Source: Geomonas oryzisoli
GTDB taxonomy: Bacteria > Desulfobacterota > Desulfuromonadia > Geobacterales > Geobacteraceae
NCBI RefSeq assembly: GCF_018986915.1
Contig: NZ_CP076723.1
Location: 4,678,228 to 4,742,227, forward strand
DNA length: 64,000 nt
Reading direction: 5' to 3'
Below, in pieces: positions 1-7,007 of the stretch. The translations under genes were made by a program, and so were the position numbers. The notes beneath the pieces are model-generated. The model was not told the DNA's origin and ran no database searches. It saw nothing but the letters and a program-made list of their open reading frames with translations. The first letter of the stretch is position 1. Every line of letters starts with the position of its first letter.

Positions 1-1
1 A

Positions 2-775
2 CTCACCATACACGGCGTCAAACTCGATTACATCCACACCGCCGCGACGGCCCGCGCGGAAGCGAGAAGGGCGGAGAAGGTGAAGCAGGCCGCGAAGGAA
101 GTAAGCAACAAGCCGAACCTGATCCTGACCATCGAGCACTTCAGCCTGACCGACGCCAATGTCGGGTTCATCAACACCTACGGGGGGAAGAAAGTCCGCC
201 TGTTCCTTTCGGAGGCGAACCTCTTCCTCGACAACTTCTCCAACCAGTTCTCCAAGGGGCCGGCCAAGGCCAGGATGTCAGGCAAATTCATGGGAAGCGG
301 CGCCACCCAGGCGACTGCCACCTTCCGCCCCGAGGACAAGGGGCCGGACCTGGACCTCTACCTCAAAATCGACAACACGCAGCTGGTTTCGCTGAACGAC
401 CTGTTGCGCAGCTACGGCAACTTCGACGTCACTGCCGGCACCTTCTCGCTGGTCACGGAACTGCACGTGAAAAACAACAGGGTGAACGGTTACATCAAGC
501 CCTTCTTCAAGGACATGAAGGTGTACGACCGGCGCCAGGACAAAAACAAAGGGTTCTTCCACCGGGTCTACGAAATGCTGGTCGGGGGGATCGCCAAGCT
601 GCTGGAAAACAGGCCCCATGACCAGGTGGCGACTAAGGCGGACATTTCAGGTTCGCTGCAAAACCCGAAAACCAGCACTTGGCAGGTCGTGCTGGAACTG
701 ATCCGCAATGCCTTCATCAAAGCCATTCTGCCTACCTTCGAGAGGGACGTAAACGCGCTGGGCAAACACAAGTGA
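2..775 (+). CDS. DUF748/AsmA-like envelope protein, C-terminal part
   Basis: The reading frame is open to the left edge, so the gene starts outside the window; a GTG at 80 is internal to the same frame and is not needed as a start. The visible 257 residues have the alternating hydrophobic, beta-rich character of DUF748 proteins, which are AsmA-related proteins of the periplasm or inter-membrane space. A stretch reading KPFFKDMKVYDRR followed by a membrane-prone MLVGGIAKLL and a closing IRNAFIKAILPTFERD is typical of the family's C-terminus. Function in Geobacterales is unknown; AsmA relatives are linked to lipid transport and outer-membrane homeostasis. Family assignment is by recognition only. 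Confidence 0.7.
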   Translation, partial: LTIHGVKLDYIHTAATARAEARRAEKVKQAAKEVSNKPNLILTIEHFSLTDANVGFINTYGGKKVRLFLSEANLFLDNFSNQFSKGPAKARMSGKFMGSGATQATATFRPEDKGPDLDLYLKIDNTQLVSLNDLLRSYGNFDVTAGTFSLVTELHVKNNRVNGYIKPFFKDMKVYDRRQDKNKGFFHRVYEMLVGGIAKLLENRPHDQVATKADISGSLQNPKTSTWQVVLELIRNAFIKAILPTFERDVNALGKHK

Positions 776-815
776 TGCAACAGCAGCAGATTCCCAAGGG
801 AAAAAGGAGGAAGTC

Positions 816-968
816 ATGAGGTTGATACTGCTTGTGATCGTGATCTTGCTGCTCGTCGGTTCACTCCCCACCTGGCCCTACAGCGCCGGATGGGGTTACT
901 ACCCAAGCGGGGGCTTGGGGCTGGTCCTGCTGATCCTGCTGATCCTGGTGCTATTGGGACGCATCTAG
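816..968 (+). CDS. DUF3309 family small membrane protein
   Basis: A 50-residue protein preceded by a strong AAAAAGGAGG ribosome site. The product has a hydrophobic N-terminal segment (MRLILLVIVILLLVGSLPTW), a short Tyr/Gly turn (YSAGWGYYPSGGLG) and a second hydrophobic segment ending LLGRI. This two-helix layout with a central WPYS..WGYYPSGG motif is that of the DUF3309 family of tiny inner-membrane proteins found next to stress genes in many proteobacteria. No biochemical role is established. It sits 40 nt after the DUF748 gene and 33 nt before the DUF6496 gene, so co-transcription is likely. Confidence 0.75.
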   Translation: MRLILLVIVILLLVGSLPTWPYSAGWGYYPSGGLGLVLLILLILVLLGRI

Positions 969-1001
969 AGGGTCGCGCGCGGGACGAGGGAGGAGAAGGA
1001 G

Positions 1002-1187
1002 ATGGCCAAATACGGGAAGAAGGCGCAGGAGACGGTGCACGAGGTGATGGACAAGTTCAAAAAGGGGGAGCTCAAAAGTGGTGGCAGTGGCAAAAAGGTG
1101 ACCGACCGCAAGCAGGCGGTGGCCATCGGTCTTTCGGAGGCGCGCGAGAAGGGAGCCAAGGTGCCTGAGCCTCCGAAGAAGAAGTAA
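1002..1187 (+). CDS. DUF6496 family small basic protein
   Basis: A 61-residue, lysine-rich protein (MAKYGKKAQETVHEVMDKFK) with a central GGSGKKVTDRKQAVAIGLSE motif and a PEPPKKK tail. This layout matches the DUF6496 family of very short proteins that resemble plasmid- or DNA-associated basic peptides; the KVTDRKQAVAIGLSEAR segment is shared by many such proteins across bacteria. No function is established. A GAGGAGAAGGAG ribosome site lies just upstream. The genes on both sides are also small stress-type proteins, suggesting one stress-induced unit. Confidence 0.75.
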   Translation: MAKYGKKAQETVHEVMDKFKKGELKSGGSGKKVTDRKQAVAIGLSEAREKGAKVPEPPKKK

Positions 1188-1231
1188 AACCAGGCACCGC
1201 AATCAGGCAGCACCAGAAAAGGAGGTTCATC

Positions 1232-1795
1232 ATGGCAAAAAACACGGCAGTTTTCGGCATCTACCGCAGCCGCGACAGCGTAGAACAGGCAGTTGATTCG
1301 CTGCGCGCGGCGGACTTCCGCAACACCGACATCTCGGTCCTGTTCTCCGAGAACGTAGGCACCAAGGACTTCGCCCATGAAAAACACACCAAGGTCCCCG
1401 AAGGCTCGACGGCGGGCGCGGGCACCGGTGCGGTCATCGGCGGGGCCTTGGGGTGGCTTTCCGGCATCGGTGCCTTGGCCATCCCGGGTGTAGGTCCGTT
1501 CATCGCGGCAGGCCCGATCGTCGCGGCGCTGGCCGGTGTGGGCGCAGGCGGGGTGATCGGCGGCATCGCGGGGGCGCTCATCGGCATGGGCATCCCGGAG
1601 TACGAGGCCAAGCGGTACGAGGGTCGCGTGAAGGAAGGGGGCATCCTGCTTTCGGTCCACTGCGACAACGCGGACTGGAAAAAGCGCGCCATCGAGATCC
1701 TGAAGCAGACCGGTGCGACCGACATCGGGTCGGAAGGCGAGTCCAAGGCGGACTTCGCCAGCTCCGACAAGCCCAAGCCGAGGGGCATGGCATAG
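1232..1795 (+). CDS. Glycine-zipper general-stress-type protein (YflT/DUF3341-like)
   Basis: A 187-residue protein whose N-terminal part (AVFGIYRSRDSVEQAVDSLR) resembles the alpha/beta fold of the general stress protein 17M/YflT group, in which a strand is followed by a helix that begins with a conserved Ala-Val pair. Residues about 55-115 are very rich in Gly and Ala (AGAGTGAVIGGALGWLSG and similar), a glycine zipper likely to insert in or associate with the membrane. A C-terminal alpha/beta part (GGILLSVHCDNADWKKRAIE) ends in a charged tail. A good AAAAGGAGG site precedes the ATG. The exact family name is uncertain; the specific role is unknown. Confidence 0.6.
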   Translation: MAKNTAVFGIYRSRDSVEQAVDSLRAADFRNTDISVLFSENVGTKDFAHEKHTKVPEGSTAGAGTGAVIGGALGWLSGIGALAIPGVGPFIAAGPIVAALAGVGAGGVIGGIAGALIGMGIPEYEAKRYEGRVKEGGILLSVHCDNADWKKRAIEILKQTGATDIGSEGESKADFASSDKPKPRGMA

Positions 1796-1900
1796 GAGCG
1801 GTACCTGACAAACAGGGCAGTTGCAACGTGGGGGCGAACGGAAGTTCGCCCCTACATGTATGAGTTCAAGCTATCGTGACGCCAAAAAGGAGACACGCAG

Positions 1901-2413
1901 ATGCCTACCAGCCAAAAGCCGAGCGAGTCGCACAGCCATGCGGAGATGACCATCTTCGATGTGCTGAAACAGGACCACGAAAAGGCGCGTTACCTTTTCG
2001 ACAAGGCGGAAAAAGCCGGGAGGAAGGAGATTTCATCGCTGCAGAAGCTCTTCTCCCAGTTGCAGGAAGAGCTCGAGCTGCACATGGAGGGAGAGGAACG
2101 CTTTTTCTACAGCGTCCTGGAGCAGAACGAGGAAATGCGCGACAAGGTGCTGCAGGCCTTCGAGGAGCACCAGGTGACCAAGACCATGCTGGGGACCTTC
2201 CAGTCCCTGGCGGTGGATGACGAGCGCTGGGTGGCGAAGTTGAAGGTACTGAGCGAGATCGTGGAGCACCACATGCAGGAAGAAGAAAAAGAGATTTTCA
2301 AACTCGCCCGGAAAGCACTGGGCAAGGAGCAGCAGCACGAAATCGCCCTGGCTTTTCAAAGAAGCAAGCGGGAGGGGCGCAAGCCCTCACGAGGAGCGCC
2401 GGTCGAGGGATAG
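1901..2413 (+). CDS. Hemerythrin domain-containing protein
   Basis: A 170-residue, mostly helical protein carrying the His/Glu pattern of bacterial hemerythrins: DHEKARYLF, ELHMEGEERFFY, EEHQ and EHHMQEEEKEIF. These residues form the di-iron site that binds O2 in the family; bacterial forms are linked to O2 or NO sensing and storage, iron handling and oxidative stress. The product has no signal peptide or membrane segment, so it is cytoplasmic. It closes a run of four short stress-type genes on the same strand and is followed directly by a strong terminator, which suggests it ends that transcription unit. Confidence 0.88.
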   Translation: MPTSQKPSESHSHAEMTIFDVLKQDHEKARYLFDKAEKAGRKEISSLQKLFSQLQEELELHMEGEERFFYSVLEQNEEMRDKVLQAFEEHQVTKTMLGTFQSLAVDDERWVAKLKVLSEIVEHHMQEEEKEIFKLARKALGKEQQHEIALAFQRSKREGRKPSRGAPVEG

Positions 2414-2436
2414 CATAGACCACGGCAGACGGCAAG

Positions 2437-2480
2437 GGCGCCGCGTCAGTGTGAACTCACTGCCGCGGCGCCTTTTTTTT
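2437..2480 (+). terminator. Rho-independent terminator after the hemerythrin gene
   Basis: GGCGCCGCG pairs with CGCGGCGCC, an inner CAGTG/CACTG stem extends the hairpin, and a run of eight T follows. Confidence 0.9.
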
Positions 2481-2514
2481 GTATGACTTTCGAAAAATCT
2501 TACTTGTGTGAGAG

Positions 2515-2750
2515 TTAATGTATGCTATAAAATGATTTCTAGCTCAGAGGTGTGACGCAGCAATGTCACAACTCGCCCCCTCTGGTCTCAAAACCTTCGC
2601 TTTCAGGCGCTATGAGCGCAGCAGTATCGGCTAAATAACGGTCTGTGACAGAGCTGGCCAAGCCGATATCGGGCAGTGGCAAAATGAGCTGAAGACTGTA
2701 CTGTAGCAGAGCCAGGGTGATGAGTAATAGAAATATATATTAAAAATTTA
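2515..2750 (+). ncRNA. Candidate structured leader or small RNA upstream of a receiver gene
   Basis: This fills most of a 420-nt gap with no convincing gene. An extended -10-like element (TGCTATAAAAT) lies near 2523. After it come several nested complementary pairs: CAGAGG with CCTCTG enclosing TGTGAC with GTCACA; a GCGCT/AGCGC hairpin; TATCGGCT with AGCCGATA enclosing TCTG/CAGA. The end (2725-2755) is AT-rich and could hold a second promoter. It does not match any riboswitch consensus I could check by eye (GEMM, cobalamin, preQ1). It may be the leader of the downstream response-regulator gene or an independent RNA. Confidence 0.35.
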
Positions 2751-2835
2751 CTAATTTGTCGTGTGGGATAACCGCCGAATCACCACCCCACGTCTGACAG
2801 TGAAAGGACCCTGAATGGCAGTTTTTGGAGGCGCT

Positions 2836-3219
2836 ATGCAAGACGCTGAGATTTTGCTGGTCGAAGATAACAGCAATTGCGAAGAACTCGCCTTGCGGGC
2901 CCTGAAAAAAGCGGGCTATGACAAGGTGACGGTTGCGCGCGACGGGGCCGAAGCGTTGGGGATGCTCCTGGGAGAGGGGACGCCCCCGGGCGAGCACCAT
3001 GAACCCAATTTCGTACTGCTGGACATGAAGCTGCCGAAGATCGACGGCGTCGGGGTACTGCAGCGGTTGCGCAGCAACGACCGCACCAAGGCCCTCAAGG
3101 TCTTTGCCCTCTCCTCCTCGGAAGATCCCAAGGACCTGGAGCAGTGCAGGAGCCTGGGGGTGCTGGCCGTTCTGCCCAAGCCGCTCAATCCCGAGCTGCT
3201 CAAGCGGTGGCTGCACTGA
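2836..3219 (+). CDS. Stand-alone response regulator receiver protein
   Basis: A 127-residue single CheY-like receiver of the Rcp1 type. Conserved features are the acidic pair in LLVEDN, the phosphoacceptor Asp in VLLDMKLPKIDG, the Ser/Thr switch in ALSSSED and the Lys in LPKPLNP. There is no output domain, so it must act by protein contact or as a phosphorelay intermediate. I chose the ATG preceded by GGAGG rather than an in-frame ATG 21 nt upstream, because the family starts just before the first strand. The partner histidine kinase is not in the window. The gene converges with an HDOD gene 20 nt away. Confidence 0.9.
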   Translation: MQDAEILLVEDNSNCEELALRALKKAGYDKVTVARDGAEALGMLLGEGTPPGEHHEPNFVLLDMKLPKIDGVGVLQRLRSNDRTKALKVFALSSSEDPKDLEQCRSLGVLAVLPKPLNPELLKRWLH

Positions 3220-3239
3220 AACGGCGCCACTGCCGGTTG

Positions 3240-4091
3240 TTATTCCGCTGAAATGGGGACGCTGAGCGCGTCCTCGATGACGATTTCCAATTCCGCCAGC
3301 GCGGTTTCCTTGAGCCCCAGCACCTGTGCCTCTCCAGAGGCGAAGAGCAGGACCGAAGGGTCGCGGTTCATTCCGATGCCCAGCTTCCGGCAGGCCAGGT
3401 TCGCGAGCCGCACCATGGCCAGCAGGACGTTCGCCTGGTCCCAGCGCTCCTGCTGGTGCCCGGCGACGATGTCGCAGTAGATCTGCGGCATCTGCCACTG
3501 CACCATGAGCTGGTGTCCCTGCTCTACGTGCAGCGTCGAGAGTACCTCCCGCAGCACGGCCTGACTGGTCACCCCACTGAAATGCCTCTCACGGCACACC
3601 TCCTCCATGCACTTCAGGAGGAACAGTTTACCCAGGTCGTGTAGCAGTCCTCCCAGGAAGGCCTCCTGTGCCTGCGCTGCGAACCCCACTTTTTGCGCCA
3701 ACCACTTGCTCCCCACCGCACAACAGAAGGAGTGTTTCCAGAGTGTCTGCATGACGGCGTTGTAACGCGTGTCGTTGGAACGGTACAGGTCCTGCTGCGT
3801 CGTGACCATGGCCAGGTTTGCCACCTCGTTGGCGCCCAGCCTGATGATCGCTTCCCGGATGGTGCTCACCTTGGTGAGGCCGGCGTAGAAGGCCGAGTTG
3901 GCCGCCCTGAGGACGCCTGTGGCGATACCGGGATCGGCGTTCAGTAGCTGGTGCACCTCCTTGATGTCGAAGTCCGGGCGCGCCAGTGCCTGCTGCAGCC
4001 TGACGGCCACGGCGTGAAACACCGGAATGCTGAGGGTTCCCTCGGCGAGCCGCGCCCTGATCACCTCGACGATGGAGGTTTGCTGGTTCAT
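3240..4091 (-). CDS. HDOD domain signalling protein
   Basis: A 283-residue protein consisting of one HDOD domain, a degenerate relative of the HD phosphohydrolase fold used in bacterial signalling. Visible hallmarks are ADPGIATGVLRAANSAFY, IREAIIRLGANEVANLAM, HSFCCAVGSKWLAQ and GGLLHDLGKLFLL. The start is placed at the ATG (MNQQTSIVEVI) that has an AAGGAGAG site; an upstream ATG would add nine residues. The gene follows the PilB-type ATPase gene on the same strand with a gap of about 40 nt, so the two may be co-transcribed. HDOD proteins commonly tie chemotaxis, motility or nucleotide second messengers together; the precise role is unknown. Confidence 0.88.
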   Translation of the reverse strand: MNQQTSIVEVIRARLAEGTLSIPVFHAVAVRLQQALARPDFDIKEVHQLLNADPGIATGVLRAANSAFYAGLTKVSTIREAIIRLGANEVANLAMVTTQQDLYRSNDTRYNAVMQTLWKHSFCCAVGSKWLAQKVGFAAQAQEAFLGGLLHDLGKLFLLKCMEEVCRERHFSGVTSQAVLREVLSTLHVEQGHQLMVQWQMPQIYCDIVAGHQQERWDQANVLLAMVRLANLACRKLGIGMNRDPSVLLFASGEAQVLGLKETALAELEIVIEDALSVPISAE

Positions 4092-4134
4092 GTCAGCTGC
4101 TCTCCTTGCTGTGTGCATCTCTTTCTCTTGCTCC

Positions 4135-6030
4135 TCAGTACCCGAGGATGCGCCGCAGTTCCATGAGTGGCCTGGGCGTCCCTATCCGTGGGAGGTCGCG
4201 CAGCACCTCCTGGACCGAGATCAACCCGTTGGCCGCCTTGACGAGGCCGTCCTCGAACAGGGTGACCAACCCGGAGGTTTCCATGCTCAGCCTGCGGATC
4301 TCGGCGGAGGACCTGTTCTGCAGGATGGCCTCCTTCACCGGCTCGTTCAGAACCAGGAGCTCGAAGACGGCGCTTCTCCCCTTGAAGCCGGTGAAGCGGC
4401 AGTTGGTGCATCCCCTCCCGGCGCGGAAGCTGGCGCCGGCCAGGTCCTTGGCCGACATCCCCATCCTGCCGTACTCGGCCGGCGCCGGGATGTAGGGCTC
4501 CGCGCAGTCGTTGCAGACCAGGCGCAGCAGGCGCTGCGCGACCACGCAGACCACGGTGGAGGAGATCAAAAACGACTCGATCTGCATGTTCATCAGGCGC
4601 AAAAGGCCGCCGATGCTGTCCTCGGTGTGGAAGGTGGTAAGCACCTTGTGGCCGGTCAGGGCGGCCTGGATCGCGGTTTCGGCGGAGAAGGTGTCGCGGA
4701 TCTCGCCGAGGACGATCACGTCCGGGTCCTGGCGCACCATGTGGCGCAGGGTCTCCTCGAAGGTGACCCCGATCTTGTTGTTAATGGAGCACTGGGACAC
4801 CCCCTCGATCACGTACTCCACCGGGTCCTCGGCCGTGATGATGCTGGTGTTGATGTTATTGAGGTGGCTGACGCAGCCGTAGAGGGTCGAGGTTTTGCCG
4901 CTGCCGGTGGGACCGGTGATGATCATGACCCCGGACGGGGTTTCCAGGGCGTCTTCCATGAACTGCCTGAGCATGCGCGGCGCCATGCCGATCTGCGAGA
5001 CCTCGAGAATCGCCTCCTTCTTGTTCAGAAGGCGCAGCACGATCTTCTCGCCGAAGATGGTGATGTAGAAGGAGACGCGCATGTCGAGGTTGAAGCCGTG
5101 CAACCGGCTCTCGTAGATGATGCGCCCGTCCTGGTGGCGCCTCTTCTCGGCGATGTCGGCCTGGGCCATGACCTTGATGCGCGAGGAGAGCTGCGGCGCG
5201 AGGTCGAGCGACAGCTCCATGTGCGGCATCATGACCCCATCGTGGCGCAGCCGTATCCGGAGCCGGTCCCGGAGCGGCTCGATGTGGATGTCGCTGGCCC
5301 CCATGGTCATGGCGTCGTCGAAGAGCTTGTTGATCATCCCCACCACGGTGCTCTCGTCGGGGATGGCTGCATCGTCACCGGCGGTCTTTTGCGCCGCGGC
5401 GATGGCGGAAAGGATGGCGGTCCGGGTTGCGATGGCGGGCTTCACGTTCCTGCCGAAGATCTTCTCGGCAGACAGGCGGGAGTACTTCTCCAGCGGGTTG
5501 GCGAATGCCACCAGCGTGTTCCCGTCCTGGTCCGCGAAGTAGGGGACGAAGAGCTCGTCTCTGAAAACCTCGAAGGGGGCCTTGGCGAACAGCTTGCGGT
5601 CCAGCTTGCGGAATTCAAGCTCCGCCATGGGGAAGCCGAGCTGGAAGGACAGCACCTCGGTCAGCCTGCGCTCCTCGATGAACCCCTTCTCGACGATGAT
5701 GTCGCCGAGCATCTTGCGCGGCGTCCCCCCTTCCTTCTGCAGGTTCAGCGCAGTCAGCAGCTCGCTCTGCTTCAGATAGCCTAGTTCGACCAGCAGATCG
5801 CCTATCCTGATGGAAAGGCTGTTCTCGCGCAGGGTGCGCACCACGTCGTCGCGCTTTATGTACTCCAGTTCCTGGAGGACATCGATCAGCGTCTTCGTGG
5901 ACTGCAACTTCCCGTGCACGCGCTGGGCGTAGAGGAGTTGCTGTTTGGTGATGACGCCGGTGGCAACCAGGAGATCTACGATCTGGCCGGCGCCATGGGC
6001 GGCTGAGGCATCCTTGTGGTGTTTTTTCAT
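4135..6030 (-). CDS. GspE/PilB-family secretion ATPase with N-terminal MshEN-like modules
   Basis: About 631 residues. The C-terminal half is a hexameric secretion/pilus-extension ATPase: Walker A GPTGSGKTSTLYG, Walker B VIVLGEIRD, His box TGHKVLTTFHTED and a four-Cys zinc module (CNDCAEP then GCTNCRFTG) typical of PilB and GspE. The N-terminal 150 residues carry repeated RIGDLLVELGYLKQSELLTA and MLGDIIVEKGFIEERRL units, the pattern of the MshEN domain that binds cyclic di-GMP in MshE. The start MKKHHKD is preferred to an upstream TTG, though neither has a strong ribosome site. No pilin or secretin genes are adjacent, so whether it drives pili or type II secretion is not decided by context. 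Confidence 0.88.
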   Translation of the reverse strand: MKKHHKDASAAHGAGQIVDLLVATGVITKQQLLYAQRVHGKLQSTKTLIDVLQELEYIKRDDVVRTLRENSLSIRIGDLLVELGYLKQSELLTALNLQKEGGTPRKMLGDIIVEKGFIEERRLTEVLSFQLGFPMAELEFRKLDRKLFAKAPFEVFRDELFVPYFADQDGNTLVAFANPLEKYSRLSAEKIFGRNVKPAIATRTAILSAIAAAQKTAGDDAAIPDESTVVGMINKLFDDAMTMGASDIHIEPLRDRLRIRLRHDGVMMPHMELSLDLAPQLSSRIKVMAQADIAEKRRHQDGRIIYESRLHGFNLDMRVSFYITIFGEKIVLRLLNKKEAILEVSQIGMAPRMLRQFMEDALETPSGVMIITGPTGSGKTSTLYGCVSHLNNINTSIITAEDPVEYVIEGVSQCSINNKIGVTFEETLRHMVRQDPDVIVLGEIRDTFSAETAIQAALTGHKVLTTFHTEDSIGGLLRLMNMQIESFLISSTVVCVVAQRLLRLVCNDCAEPYIPAPAEYGRMGMSAKDLAGASFRAGRGCTNCRFTGFKGRSAVFELLVLNEPVKEAILQNRSSAEIRRLSMETSGLVTLFEDGLVKAANGLISVQEVLRDLPRIGTPRPLMELRRILGY

Positions 6031-6073
6031 CTTTGTTCCGGGGGCGACTGTCTGACCTGCCGTTATACCGCGC

Positions 6074-6112
6074 CAAAAAAACAAAAGGTCCCCGCTAGCT
6101 GCAGCGGAGACC
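6074..6112 (-). terminator. Terminator after tatA
   Basis: On the minus strand GGTCTCCGCT pairs with AGCGGGGACC around a GCAGCT loop, followed by TTTTGTTTTTTT. It separates tatA from the ATPase gene downstream. Confidence 0.88.
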
Positions 6113-6146
6113 TCGAAACGACGGGACGCAAACTAATGAGCTGGAG

Positions 6147-6338
6147 CTAGCTCCCTTTCTTATCGTCATCCGGGCGACCGGCTTTAATCTCAATTTCGTC
6201 CTTGCCGCTGGAAGCCTTCTTGAAGTTCCTGATGCTCTTGCCGAGCGCGCCGCCGATCTCGGGGAGACGGCCGGCACCGAACACCACGAGCACGATCACC
6301 AGGATAATAATGAGCTCCGGCATTCCGAATCCAAACAT
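6147..6338 (-). CDS. tatA: Sec-independent translocase subunit TatA/TatE
   Basis: A 63-residue protein with the standard Tat layout: a short N-terminal hydrophobic helix ([20 protein letters not shown]), the conserved [16 protein letters not shown] hinge and amphipathic helix, and a charged tail (DDDKKGS). TatA homo-oligomers form the size-fitted pore of the twin-arginine pathway, which exports folded, often cofactor-loaded proteins. AAGGGAGG precedes the ATG. It stands alone, with no tatB or tatC beside it, and has its own terminator, so it is likely one of several TatA-type paralogs in the genome. Confidence 0.93.
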   Translation of the reverse strand: MFGFGMPELIIILVIVLVVFGAGRLPEIGGALGKSIRNFKKASSGKDEIEIKAGRPDDDKKGS

Positions 6339-6512
6339 GTGACCTCCCTTTGTGAATTGCGTAAGATGCTGCAGTATCGCACAGGGGCCGCAGAAAAATC
6401 AACATTTCCATTAATAGCGCCATAAGAGCAAAATTATTAAAAAATTATTGTAAACGGGTTCAAAGTTTGATACAAACATGTGCCCCCTATCTGTGTAGCA
6501 AGGAGGACTGTC

Positions 6513-6962
6513 GTGAACAAGATGATCCTGCTGGTCGAGGACAACCCCGACGATGAAGCTTTAACCCTTAGGGCGATACGCAAGCACATGCCCTACGGCA
6601 TCGTGGTGGCGCGCGACGGCGCCGAGGCGCTGGAGCACCTGTTCGGCACCGGGCGCAACGCCGGAGTGGGGCAGGCGCTGACGCCGCTTCTGGTACTGCT
6701 CGACCTGAAGCTTCCCAAGGTGAACGGCCTGGAGGTCTTGCGGCGCATGAGGGAGGAGGCGAGGACCCGCTCCATCCCGGTGATCGTGTTCACCTCGTCC
6801 ACCGAGGAGCAGGATATCCTGGACAGCTATCGCCTGGGCGCCAACAGCTACATCCGGAAACCGGTGGATTACGGCCAGTTCTGCGAAAATATGAAGCAGG
6901 TGATGAACTACTGGCTGAGCGTGAACCAGCTCCCCCCGCAACGGACCTGCGCCGCGGTCTGA
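6513..6962 (+). CDS. Stand-alone response regulator receiver protein
   Basis: A 149-residue single receiver of the Rcp1/CheY type: LLVEDNPDDEA, phosphoacceptor Asp in LLDLKLPKVNG, Thr/Ser switch in VFTSSTEE and the Lys in YIRKPVDYGQF. I start at GTG, which lies 6 nt after a strong AAGGAGG, rather than an upstream ATG. There is no output domain. The family usually pairs with bacteriophytochrome-like or hybrid kinases, but none is adjacent. The gene is separated from uvrB by only about 45 nt, so uvrB could lie on the same transcript. Confidence 0.9.
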   Translation: MNKMILLVEDNPDDEALTLRAIRKHMPYGIVVARDGAEALEHLFGTGRNAGVGQALTPLLVLLDLKLPKVNGLEVLRRMREEARTRSIPVIVFTSSTEEQDILDSYRLGANSYIRKPVDYGQFCENMKQVMNYWLSVNQLPPQRTCAAV

Positions 6963-7007
6963 TCCCCCTGTTGCCAAGGCGCACCTCATCCTGTTAATAT
7001 CCTGCGC

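Noticed and set aside
2650..2690. Cobalamin-type box on the minus strand
   Set aside because: GCCACTG is present but the rest of the B12 box and surrounding consensus is missing.
4027..5784. 585-codon open frame on the plus strand over the PilB-type ATPase
   Set aside because: Antisense of a well-conserved ATPase; no family, no ribosome site.
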